A stretch of DNA of 5,321 nucleotides. It comes from Gammaproteobacteria bacterium (GTDB lineage Bacteria > Pseudomonadota > Gammaproteobacteria > Eutrophobiales > Eutrophobiaceae). Positions 1 to 5,030 of this stretch are shown piece after piece (position 1 is the first letter of the stretch; each line of letters starts with the position of its first letter). The notes below the pieces were generated by a model that saw nothing but the letters and a program-made list of their open reading frames with translations, was not told where the DNA came from and did not search any database. The stretch lies in NCBI GenBank assembly GCA_018676275.1, contig JABHFC010000264.1:1-5321 (forward strand), read 5' to 3'. The position numbers and the translations under genes are program-made.

Positions 1-350
1 CAAACATTTTACTGGAGTCACTGGGTTCGCGCGGGTTCCAGTTATTATTTCAGCTTGTATTGCTTGGTACTCTGATTGAAACCGGGGCAGGGGTAATTCA
101 TGCTTTCAATGAAAGACTCGCAAGTTTCTATCGTTCTCGAAAAAAGACGATGCCACAAAAACTACGACCGCTTTCCGCATTTGTTCTTATGGTAATAGCT
201 TCTCTGTTGTCGAAACTAGGTTTGATAGAATTAATTTTAATTGGAGCAAAATACTTCTCCTGGTGTTACCTGATGTTATTTCTAGCGCCTCTATTAAGTG
301 TCGGTGTATATCGGATAGTAAAATCAAAAGGAGTAATACAGGCTAGTTAA
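1..350 (+). CDS. YkvI-like multi-spanning membrane protein, C-terminal part (5' partial)
   Basis: The reading frame is open from base 3 to the TAA at 348-350 (115 residues), with no stop before the left edge, so the gene starts outside the window. A TTG at 60 is in frame, but coding continues upstream of it and it is unlikely to be the start. The fragment has a hydrophobic helix near residues 11-30 carrying a GTLIETGAGVIHAFNER motif, a basic loop (YRSRKKTMPQKLR), and two further hydrophobic helices with a short basic tail. The ETG-G-IHA-NER segment followed by helices resembles the C-terminal end of YkvI-type membrane proteins (COG3949), which are distantly related to amino-acid/cation symporters and have no assigned substrate. 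That match is from memory. The gene converges on the CBS operon, and no clear terminator lies in the 94-base gap. The frame is well supported; the family is moderately supported. Confidence 0.6.
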   Translation, partial: NILLESLGSRGFQLLFQLVLLGTLIETGAGVIHAFNERLASFYRSRKKTMPQKLRPLSAFVLMVIASLLSKLGLIELILIGAKYFSWCYLMLFLAPLLSVGVYRIVKSKGVIQAS

Positions 351-444
351 ATGAGATGAAAATGGGAATTAGCTAAAAATTATTTGCTGTTTAATTCAGG
401 TTTCAGAAAAGCCCGAGATACGACACATATTTAATGCGACACTC

Positions 445-912
445 TCAACCGCCGTGAAGATCGCTTGCTTCGTGCTCAGGATCAGGGGGAAGGTTCAGGA
501 ACTCGTCAGGATAATGCTCTGCAATATGAGAAAGGATATCGCGAATTGAGACTATTCCAAGCGCATGGTCATCTGGATCGAGGATTGGTAGTTGGCGTAT
601 CCTGTCGCCCGACATGATCGATAGTGCTTCACGGATATAATGGGATGCTTCGATGGTTTTTGGATTACTATCCATCACGTCATCAACGGATATGTCATGC
701 CAGGATTGTGAACTGTGATCAAGCTTTGTAATCAGATGTCTTTCAGTAAAAATACCCAGTAATTTTCCGGCACCGTCCTCAACTATTGCGGCACCTCGCC
801 CCCCTTCGCGCAATGCCAACACAACGGATAGTAAAGGAGATTTTGTTTTAACTCTTACAGGATCACGGCCTTGTATATCTCCTATAGGTGTTTCGGCAAT
901 TTTATCGAACAT
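445..912 (-). CDS. CBS-domain pair protein (second gene of a tandem pair)
   Basis: This 155-residue soluble protein consists almost entirely of two CBS motifs (about residues 9-64 and 75-130) forming one Bateman module, with no attached enzyme domain. Such stand-alone pairs usually bind adenine nucleotides and regulate a partner; the partner here is unknown. CBS1 ends in GIFTERH (53-59), where His replaces the Asp normally used to hold the ligand ribose. CBS2 ends in the canonical GIVSIRD (119-125). An acidic, proline-rich tail follows, with NLPPDP at 140-145, a motif I recall from other stand-alone CBS proteins. The ATG lies 4 bases after the stop of the upstream CBS gene. Its ribosome binding site (GGGGAGGA) sits inside the last codons of that gene, so the two are probably co-transcribed and translationally coupled. 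The family is secure; the function is not known. Confidence 0.88.
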   Translation of the reverse strand: MFDKIAETPIGDIQGRDPVRVKTKSPLLSVVLALREGGRGAAIVEDGAGKLLGIFTERHLITKLDHSSQSWHDISVDDVMDSNPKTIEASHYIREALSIMSGDRIRQLPILDPDDHALGIVSIRDILSHIAEHYPDEFLNLPPDPEHEASDLHGG

Positions 913-916
913 TGAA

Positions 917-1372
917 TTATCCTCCCCCTATATCTGTCCATTCTTCAATTTCAGAGGCATCATTTTCTTCAAATTCGGTGAGTACTTCTGACAAATGAGA
1001 CATAACGTCCCAAACGGTTAAGACATTTGCAGTTTCATCGTTGTTGATAATGGGGATATTGCGGAATCCACGGCTGGCCATTCGCTCAACGGCATATGAG
1101 ACAGCATCTTCGATTCCCAATGTATCAGGGTTCGCTGTCATGACATCAGCTATGGCGGTTTCCGATGGAATTAGTCGAGCGCCAATTACGCGATTGAGAA
1201 AATCACGCTCTGTGAATATGCCAGCAAGTTTTTTATTATCAACCACCAGCAAACATTCTGTATGCTCGGAATTCATTTTTTCGACTGCATCCATTACATT
1301 TGCACTAACTGCAATGGTTACAACAGGCTTATCACTTAGAAACGCTGAAATTGGTTTTTGTATTTGCTGCAT
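917..1372 (-). CDS. CBS-domain pair protein (first gene of a tandem pair)
   Basis: This 151-residue protein holds two CBS motifs (about residues 8-63 and 74-129) and an acidic tail (EFEENDASEIEEW) ending in three glycines. I chose the ATG at 1370-1372 because an excellent AAGGAGG lies 4 bases upstream (1377-1383). An in-frame alternative start at 1414 would add 14 residues but has no comparable site. CBS1 carries the full GIFTERD motif (51-57). In CBS2 the matching stretch is NVLTVWD, with Asn replacing the usual Gly at 116, although Thr119 and Asp122 remain. It is clearly paralogous to the following gene: GIFTER, VM--NP-T, a conserved Pro in -R--PI-, and a -D-[LM]SH segment line up without large gaps. 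The expected role is adenine-nucleotide sensing, perhaps as a heterodimer with its neighbour; that part is inference. A strong -10-like box lies about 55 bases upstream of the start. Confidence 0.88.
   Translation of the reverse strand: MQQIQKPISAFLSDKPVVTIAVSANVMDAVEKMNSEHTECLLVVDNKKLAGIFTERDFLNRVIGARLIPSETAIADVMTANPDTLGIEDAVSYAVERMASRGFRNIPIINNDETANVLTVWDVMSHLSEVLTEFEENDASEIEEWTDIGGG
920..928 (-). promoter_or_regulatory. Ribosome binding site of the second CBS gene, embedded in upstream coding sequence
   Basis: Read on the minus strand this is GGGGGAGGA, ending 7 bases before the ATG at 912. The same bases encode the C-terminal Gly-Gly-Gly (ggg gga gga) of the upstream CBS protein, directly before its TAA stop. 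The polyglycine tail may therefore be a by-product of keeping a strong ribosome binding site. Confidence 0.75.
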
Positions 1373-1388
1373 TTTGCCTCCTTCAATT

Positions 1389-1403
1389 CCCTGCATGACA
1401 GGG
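1389..1403 (-). other. Small GC-rich hairpin in the CBS-operon leader
   Basis: CCCTG and CAGGG form a perfect 5-bp stem around a 5-base loop, placed 5 bases upstream of the AAGGAGG of the first CBS gene. It may influence ribosome access or leader stability. It is short enough to be chance. Confidence 0.3.
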
Positions 1404-1425
1404 GTCAAAAACAAGCATATTTTTT

Positions 1426-1431
1426 ATTATA
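1426..1431 (-). promoter_or_regulatory. Likely -10 box of the CBS operon
   Basis: A perfect minus-strand TATAAT lies here, which would start transcription near 1419 and give a leader of about 47 bases. The -35 is unclear: TTGCTT at 1452-1457 is a fair match, but the 20-base spacer is too long. A second box, TATACT, lies 6 bases further upstream. An activator or an alternative start point is possible. Confidence 0.4.
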
Positions 1432-1737
1432 CTGCTGAGTATAGTTGGAAAAAGCAACTTTGCTGATTCCAGGCAAGCCAGATCCATCATCGAATTTGAA
1501 GAAAACTTCAGGGATATCAATTATTTTGGGTAGTGTGTCAGTGTTAATTAACCAGACTCAACCCGAAGGGCTGGGACTATTTTTGCCTTCAGCTGCGTTA
1601 TCAGTCGCTTATGTAGAGTGACTACATTGCGCTCCTTCTGCCTTGCTGAAGACAAAAATGATCACCAGCAGTGGCGAAAATGAAGGATAAACAGATCCTG
1701 TAGTATATTGAACCTTTTAATATCGGGAAGTAGAACT
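1432..1737. other. Intergenic region between the CBS operon and the yciI-like gene
   Basis: No open frame of useful length occurs here on either strand. The region is divergent, so it must hold promoters for both sides. It contains the -35 side of the CBS promoter, a TGAAG-AAAA-CTTCA mini-hairpin (1497-1510), a 10-base palindrome GTTAATTAAC (1543-1552), a CCCGAAGGG mini-inverted repeat (1562-1570), and the long palindrome listed separately. A weak TATATT at 1704-1709 could serve the rightward gene, but no convincing -35 accompanies it. Confidence 0.5.
1579..1659. repeat. Long imperfect palindrome, probable interspersed extragenic repeat
   Basis: Outer arms 1579-1593 and 1645-1659 are complementary at 14 of 15 positions (ATTTTTGCCTTCAGC against GCTGAAGACAAAAAT). 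An inner stem ATGTAG/CTACAT (1611-1616 and 1622-1627) closes a 5-base loop AGTGA. Between the stems, the two sides carry related stretches (TGCG...CGCTT and TGCG...GCCTT) that do not pair well. The layout, a TTTTTG/CAAAAA-bordered cruciform of about 80 bases with a TGCG...CGCTTAT core, resembles dispersed palindromic elements I recall from gammaproteobacterial intergenic regions. The arms include a T run and an A run, so it could also end transcription in either direction. Only one copy is present in this window, so its repetitive nature is inferred. Confidence 0.55.
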
Positions 1738-2049
1738 ATGCCTTATTTAATTCAGGTCGCTGAAAAGCCAAATACTCGCCATATATTTGATGAGACACTG
1801 GAAGCTCATAGAGAGTATCTTCAGCCTTACATAACAAAAATGTTGGCGACCGGTGCACTGCTGGAAGATGATGGTTCACGCGCTGGTGGAGCGATTATTA
1901 TTATGGATACTGAGAGTCGTTCAGAAGCAGAAGACTATATAAACAATGATCCTCTGACTCTGGCCGGTATTTTTGAATCGATTACCATTACGAAATGGCG
2001 TCGTTTTATTTATAACGGAGAAATGATGCCTGAAATGGAACAGTTTTAG
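1738..2049 (+). CDS. YciI-like protein, dimeric alpha-beta barrel fold
   Basis: This 103-residue soluble protein has the layout of the YciI family: an N-terminal strand (PYLIQVAEKP), a helix with the conserved His (His24 in LEAHREYLQPYI), then TGALLEDDG with candidate catalytic acids Asp44/Asp45. A strand GGAIIIMD follows, then an EA-DYI-NDP-TLAGIFESI helix and a final strand with the aromatic/basic ITKWRRF. The NDP and W-R-F elements are typical of the family. Family members form small barrels suspected of enzymatic activity, but their general role is not settled. I chose the ATG at 1738, which follows GGAAG at a 7-base distance and gives the usual family length. An in-frame TTG at 1708 would add ten residues with no family support. 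The next gene starts 53 bases downstream on the same strand. Confidence 0.85.
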   Translation: MPYLIQVAEKPNTRHIFDETLEAHREYLQPYITKMLATGALLEDDGSRAGGAIIIMDTESRSEAEDYINNDPLTLAGIFESITITKWRRFIYNGEMMPEMEQF

Positions 2050-2102
2050 TTCGAGGTCGCCCATTAACGTTCGCTACTCTTCATAAAGAATCGTTGCTTG
2101 CC

Positions 2103-2927
2103 ATGTCGGATAAATATAGACAGTTTTTTAGAAAAACCCCCGTAAAAATCATATTGCTGATTATTTACCTCGGTGGGGCGAACTTACTGGCAGGTTTTGT
2201 CGCAGTCTGGTTTAGATTTCCCTCACTTTGGGGCAATGGTGAAGTGTTTATTGACTATGCTTTGCCGGTTAATTTCACCTATGCATTATCTCACTGGCCA
2301 TCTCTTCTTTTATGTGCTGCTCCAATAATGCAGATGGCAGACTGGAATACCAGACAGATACGACGTATCAGAAAAATTTGTTTGATATTGTTATTAGTTA
2401 TTGCATATGGCTTGATCGAAAAAATACCATTCGCACTGTTTCCAGCTATTGATTTGCTTTTTGTATTTATCATTAGTCTTCTTATAGCGCCGCCCACACT
2501 GAAGGAAAACCCGATAATAATCTCTGTAATACTGGGCTTATTGGCAATAGCAGCCTGGAAGGGAAGTTCAATTTTTTATTTCAACTGGAAACACCAGGTA
2601 CCGGTAATTAAACAGGTAGAAATAAATGATGGTCTGTATGAGTTGCTGTCTATTGATGTTAAAAATCGCAACAAGGAACTTGTTTTCGATATGGAACTAA
2701 CAAGACATATTGCGGAAAACGATCTTTGCGATATGAGCACGGCGATGTTCACAAGTTTGATTGAATCTTACCCCTTTGATAATACTTATCATCGCCTGGT
2801 AGAAATTAAGTTCAACCCGGTAGATAAAAAAAGGGGTGACCTGGCTTACCGACTCGGGTATTTAATTGAGAATAAAGAAAATGATGGCCGACCAGCAGTG
2901 GCCTGCTATTTGAAATACAAAAAATAA
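2103..2927 (+). CDS. Uncharacterised five-helix inner-membrane protein with C-terminal soluble domain
   Basis: I do not recognise this 274-residue protein. Five hydrophobic stretches lie at about residues 14-36, 57-77, 92-105, 110-129 and 138-158. Basic clusters (RKTPVK at 10-15, RQIRRIRK at 84-91) follow the positive-inside rule for a cytoplasmic N-terminus. That would place the hydrophilic 110-residue C-terminal part in the periplasm. This tail shows mixed strand/helix character (for example LYELLSIDVKNRNKELVFDMELT), has one Cys at about 211 and a second near the C-terminus, and holds no motif I can name. The ATG at 2103 was chosen over an in-frame TTG at 2094; neither has a strong ribosome binding site. 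It lies 53 bases after the yciI-like gene and may share its transcript. Codon choice looks like that of its neighbours. Confidence 0.7.
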   Translation: MSDKYRQFFRKTPVKIILLIIYLGGANLLAGFVAVWFRFPSLWGNGEVFIDYALPVNFTYALSHWPSLLLCAAPIMQMADWNTRQIRRIRKICLILLLVIAYGLIEKIPFALFPAIDLLFVFIISLLIAPPTLKENPIIISVILGLLAIAAWKGSSIFYFNWKHQVPVIKQVEINDGLYELLSIDVKNRNKELVFDMELTRHIAENDLCDMSTAMFTSLIESYPFDNTYHRLVEIKFNPVDKKRGDLAYRLGYLIENKENDGRPAVACYLKYKK

Positions 2928-3002
2928 TCAGAATGTTAAGGAGATATTATTTTTCTTGTAAGGCTGACTTCCTGGTGATCTTCAGAAAACCAAATAGGTT
3001 AT

Positions 3003-3776
3003 TTAGAACCAGGCAGACTTAATCAGTTGAGAAGGGATTTTATCTTCTATCACTTTATGTAATTCCGGTAATTTTGACCAGTGAAGCCACTGTTTATAAT
3101 GATGCGCCGTGTGATAACCGAGATTACCTGTGACAAGGTTAAAAAAGGGATGCAGGTTATTATTTGATGCTTCAAAACTATTATCAGTGTCGAGCCCGGC
3201 ATGATGCTCGTAGGTTGCCCATGAGGTCAGATGCAGGCCGAGAATCATTGGGAGAACAAACAGAAAAAGCCCTGCTACCGGTTTGTATGCGACCAGTGCG
3301 ATAACGATTAGCAAGGTTAGAAAGGAGAAAATCAAAAATTCTTTTTGTATTTTTGGATGGGATTTCCCTACCTGATAACCACGGTAGTAAGCTGTGCCCG
3401 CAACATTAAAGGTATATTCCAACTCACCCATTTGAGTGCTATTTTTTCTTTTCCAACGACTTTCATCCTTTCTCTGATCCATATAATTAACATGATGTCC
3501 CAGCACATGGTGTAGCAACCATAAATTTGTAGTCACTCCACTGTGGAGGGCATAAAAAAATTCAAGTACTCGGTTTAATGCAGTATTTCTGAAAGTATGT
3601 GTGTGTTGATGATGATGATTCCATGCACATATTTTTCCCTTAGGCACAATCATAACTGCCCAGTAAATGGCAAATACCCAGAGATTATTAATGAGGAAGT
3701 AAAGACAAAAATCGATGCAGGAAATTACAAGAATAATAGCAACCGGTAAACGGTCTTCAGGATACTTAAACATCAT
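3003..3776 (-). CDS. Membrane fatty-acid desaturase/hydroxylase family protein (di-iron, histidine boxes)
   Basis: This 257-residue integral membrane protein has the full set of histidine boxes of the fatty-acid desaturase superfamily: NHHHQHTH at 53-60, HHVLGHH at 89-95, EHH at 190-192 and HTAHH at 222-226. These bind the two irons of an O2-dependent enzyme that desaturates or hydroxylates an acyl chain or similar lipid. Hydrophobic segments lie at about 10-28, 31-46, 147-163 and 169-184, so the boxes face the cytoplasm as expected. At about 260 residues it is shorter than typical acyl-lipid desaturases, and no electron-donor domain is fused. The substrate cannot be told. The start is uncertain: ATG at 3776 (or ATG 3773) follows AGGAAA at a long spacing, TTG at 3779 has better spacing, and GTG at 3827 would place the start inside the upstream palindrome. 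The gene stands alone, convergent with the unknown membrane protein. Confidence 0.85.
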   Translation of the reverse strand: MMFKYPEDRLPVAIILVISCIDFCLYFLINNLWVFAIYWAVMIVPKGKICAWNHHHQHTHTFRNTALNRVLEFFYALHSGVTTNLWLLHHVLGHHVNYMDQRKDESRWKRKNSTQMGELEYTFNVAGTAYYRGYQVGKSHPKIQKEFLIFSFLTLLIVIALVAYKPVAGLFLFVLPMILGLHLTSWATYEHHAGLDTDNSFEASNNNLHPFFNLVTGNLGYHTAHHYKQWLHWSKLPELHKVIEDKIPSQLIKSAWF

Positions 3777-3814
3777 CAATTTTTGTTTCCTGATTGCGGA
3801 TAACAGAAATCGTG

Positions 3815-3843
3815 TGTATGCGCACACCTGACAGGTGTGTCAT
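3815..3843 (-). promoter_or_regulatory. Possible core promoter of the desaturase gene
   Basis: On the minus strand, ATGACA (3838-3843, one mismatch to TTGACA) is followed after 17 bases by CATACA (3815-3820), a weak -10. Transcription would begin near 3808, giving a leader of about 32 bases before the ATG at 3776. The weak -10 keeps confidence low; the perfect palindrome filling the spacer is what makes the assignment attractive. Confidence 0.35.
3823..3839. promoter_or_regulatory. Perfect 17-base palindrome, candidate repressor operator
   Basis: CACACCTG, one central base, then CAGGTGTG: both 8-base arms match exactly. It lies about 47 bases upstream of the desaturase ATG and fills the spacer of the possible promoter, overlapping its -35. 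Size and symmetry suit a dimeric TetR- or GntR-type regulator. Desaturase genes are often controlled by lipid-responsive regulators of these classes, but the sequence does not match the FadR, FabR or PsrA sites as I remember them. No regulator gene is in the window. Confidence 0.5.
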
Positions 3844-3895
3844 GGAGACGTTCTCGGTAACAATATCAACATTATGGGTAGGGGACCCTTTTCTT

Positions 3896-3925
3896 ATTAT
3901 AATTAGTGTGCAGATCTGGTGACGA
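3896..3925 (-). promoter_or_regulatory. Alternative upstream promoter for the desaturase gene
   Basis: A minus-strand TATAAT (3896-3901) is preceded at 18 bases by TCGTCA (3920-3925). If used, the leader would be about 110 bases and would contain the palindrome at 3823-3839. The -10 is embedded in an AT-rich stretch that also reads TATAAT on the other strand (3898-3903), so direction is uncertain. Confidence 0.3.
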
Positions 3926-4013
3926 CCTTACTCAATAAGCGCCGGTAGCTCAAGTGTTTTGCTCAGAAATACCTCATTTCAGGCAAATCAGGGACGCTAG
4001 ACTCTTCATCTTA

Positions 4014-4499
4014 TTATAAGCGCTTGCCAAAGAATCCCATTTTTGGTTTTTCATCGAAAGGAAGTGAAAGGTAGTCAGCGACCGTTTGTGCAGATGAGAT
4101 TATTTCATCAAGGTCAGTGAGACCACCCGGTAACTTGACGTTTTCTTTGCCAATTAATTGAACATAGTAAATGGTGGTCGAACCACCTTTGGCAGCCGGA
4201 CGACCAGCCATCATGATACCGACTTCATTAAAATCGGCTAGCTGATATTGTTGTTTTCGATCGAGGCCGAGAGCTCCAAAAGACTTAGTGATCAGTGCAT
4301 TATCTTTATCAAGAGAGACAAGGTAATCTGCAGAAAATATTGCGGCAGAAATCAGTGCAAGCAAAAGGCTAAAAAGAAGAAGGAAGATAATTCCACCACC
4401 TTCCGCAACAGTGATACACATAAACAGTGCTGTCAGAGCCATAACCGTAGTAAGAAAACCGATGGCATTGCGAGCGGAAAAATCAATTGAAAAAATCAT
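4014..4499 (-). CDS. Small two-helix membrane protein with possible PH-like cytoplasmic domain
   Basis: This 161-residue protein begins with two transmembrane helices (about 11-31 and 37-58), separated by a tight Glu-Gly-Gly-Gly turn. A mostly beta-stranded part follows: DYLVSLDKDNALITKSFGALGL, QQYQLADFNEVGIMMAG, STTIYYVQLIGKENVKLPGG. It ends in a helix (DLDEIISSAQTVADYLSLPF) and a basic tail (KMGFFGKRL). Two helices, then strands and a closing helix, is the plan of bacterial membrane-anchored PH-like proteins; I infer this from layout only and recognise no family signature. The ATG at 4499 has GGGGAA 5 bases upstream. It lies 90 bases after the ydcZ-like gene on the same strand and may be read from the deoD transcript, though a small inverted repeat lies in the gap. 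Confidence 0.7.
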   Translation of the reverse strand: MIFSIDFSARNAIGFLTTVMALTALFMCITVAEGGGIIFLLLFSLLLALISAAIFSADYLVSLDKDNALITKSFGALGLDRKQQYQLADFNEVGIMMAGRPAAKGGSTTIYYVQLIGKENVKLPGGLTDLDEIISSAQTVADYLSLPFDEKPKMGFFGKRL

Positions 4500-4554
4500 A
4501 TGTATTCCCCGGTGATACCTGTATTAAAATTAATGTTCAATATTGATTATTCCG

Positions 4555-4579
4555 GCTGCTAATTATTGTAGAGAGCAGC
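4555..4579. other. Inverted repeat between the ydcZ-like gene and the two-helix protein gene
   Basis: GCTGCT (4555-4560) and AGCAGC (4574-4579) form a perfect 6-bp stem around a 13-base AT-rich loop. It begins 10 bases past the ydcZ-like stop. No T run follows on either strand, so it is not a standard intrinsic terminator. It may be a transcript 3' end, a processing site or chance. Confidence 0.3.
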
Positions 4580-4589
4580 AAACAAAGTT

Positions 4590-5030
4590 CTATTTCTTTA
4601 TTGTTAACCAGACACCAAGGAGTACGATCAATAAACCTGAGATTCTTTCCCAATCAAACGACCTTGCTTCAATTTCAAAAAAGCCAAAGTGATCAATGCA
4701 GGTTGCCATGATAAGTTGACCTGCAATAATTAAAGTAATAGTTGCAGCAACACCAATACTGGGGATGATAAAGACCTGCGCGCTGATCAATATCACTCCA
4801 AGTGCACCAGCTGCAAGCGCATACCACGGAACATTTTGCCATTGTCCAATATTGCCACCTTTAGCAAGCGCCAATAATGCAGCGGCAGCAATAAGACCGC
4901 CAAGGTGGATAATAAACACACTCTCCAGCATTCCCAGGCGTTGACCAATGATGCTCGCAAGGGGAGCCTGTAGTCCAATAGCAAGTCCTCCAAAAAGACC
5001 TACTGCGCTAATAAGGATCAGGTTATTCAT
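4590..5030 (-). CDS. YdcZ/DUF606-family DMT transporter
   Basis: This 146-residue protein is almost wholly hydrophobic, with five predicted helices at about 3-22, 35-55, 67-86, 90-110 and 128-143. This is the half-size, five-helix form typical of the YdcZ (DMT_YdcZ) branch of the drug/metabolite transporters, which probably work as dimers. Recognisable family stretches are GLQAPLAS near the first helix, PSIGVAATITLIIAGQL at 90-106 and an IDHFGFF turn at 112-118. The substrate of the family is not established. The ATG overlaps the deoD stop by one base (TAATG), and its AGGAG (5038-5042) lies within the end of deoD, so translation is probably coupled. That makes a nucleoside, purine base or pentose-derived substrate a reasonable guess, but only a guess. 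Confidence 0.85.
   Translation of the reverse strand: MNNLILISAVGLFGGLAIGLQAPLASIIGQRLGMLESVFIIHLGGLIAAAALLALAKGGNIGQWQNVPWYALAAGALGVILISAQVFIIPSIGVAATITLIIAGQLIMATCIDHFGFFEIEARSFDWERISGLLIVLLGVWLTIKK

Noticed and set aside
351..444. Possible bidirectional terminator between the YkvI-like gene and the CBS operon
   Set aside because: I could find no stem longer than a few pairs followed by a T run on either strand.
1041..1466. Plus-strand open frame of 141 codons opposite the first CBS gene
   Set aside because: It lies antisense to a well-supported CBS protein, has no domain character and extends into the CBS promoter region; it is a shadow frame.
2291..2497. Minus-strand open frame of 68 codons inside the unknown membrane protein gene
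   Set aside because: Antisense to a longer frame with clear transmembrane pattern and without its own family features.
2981..3000. AACC-AAATA-GGTT hairpin in the convergent gap as a terminator
   Set aside because: Only 4 bp of stem and no proper T run; too weak to call.
3603..3625. TGATGATGATGATT-like microsatellite
   Set aside because: It is the reverse of the codons for the His-rich box NHHHQHTH of the desaturase, so protein function explains it.
3842..3922. Plus-strand 26-codon open frame (METFSV...) divergent from the desaturase
   Set aside because: Short, with an AGGTG that belongs to the palindrome as its only possible ribosome binding site; a chance frame is more likely, although a leader peptide cannot be excluded.
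4248..4490. Plus-strand open frame of 80 codons, Lys-rich
   Set aside because: Antisense to the two-helix membrane protein; the composition is what the reverse of a hydrophobic gene gives.
4512..4540. TTGAAC-N17-TATCAC as a promoter for the two-helix membrane protein
   Set aside because: Transcription would begin about 6 bases before the ATG and would leave out the visible GGGGAA ribosome binding site.
4793..4993. Minus-strand open frame of 66 codons inside the ydcZ-like gene
   Set aside because: A different frame of the same strand within a well-recognised YdcZ-family gene; no separate ribosome binding site noted.
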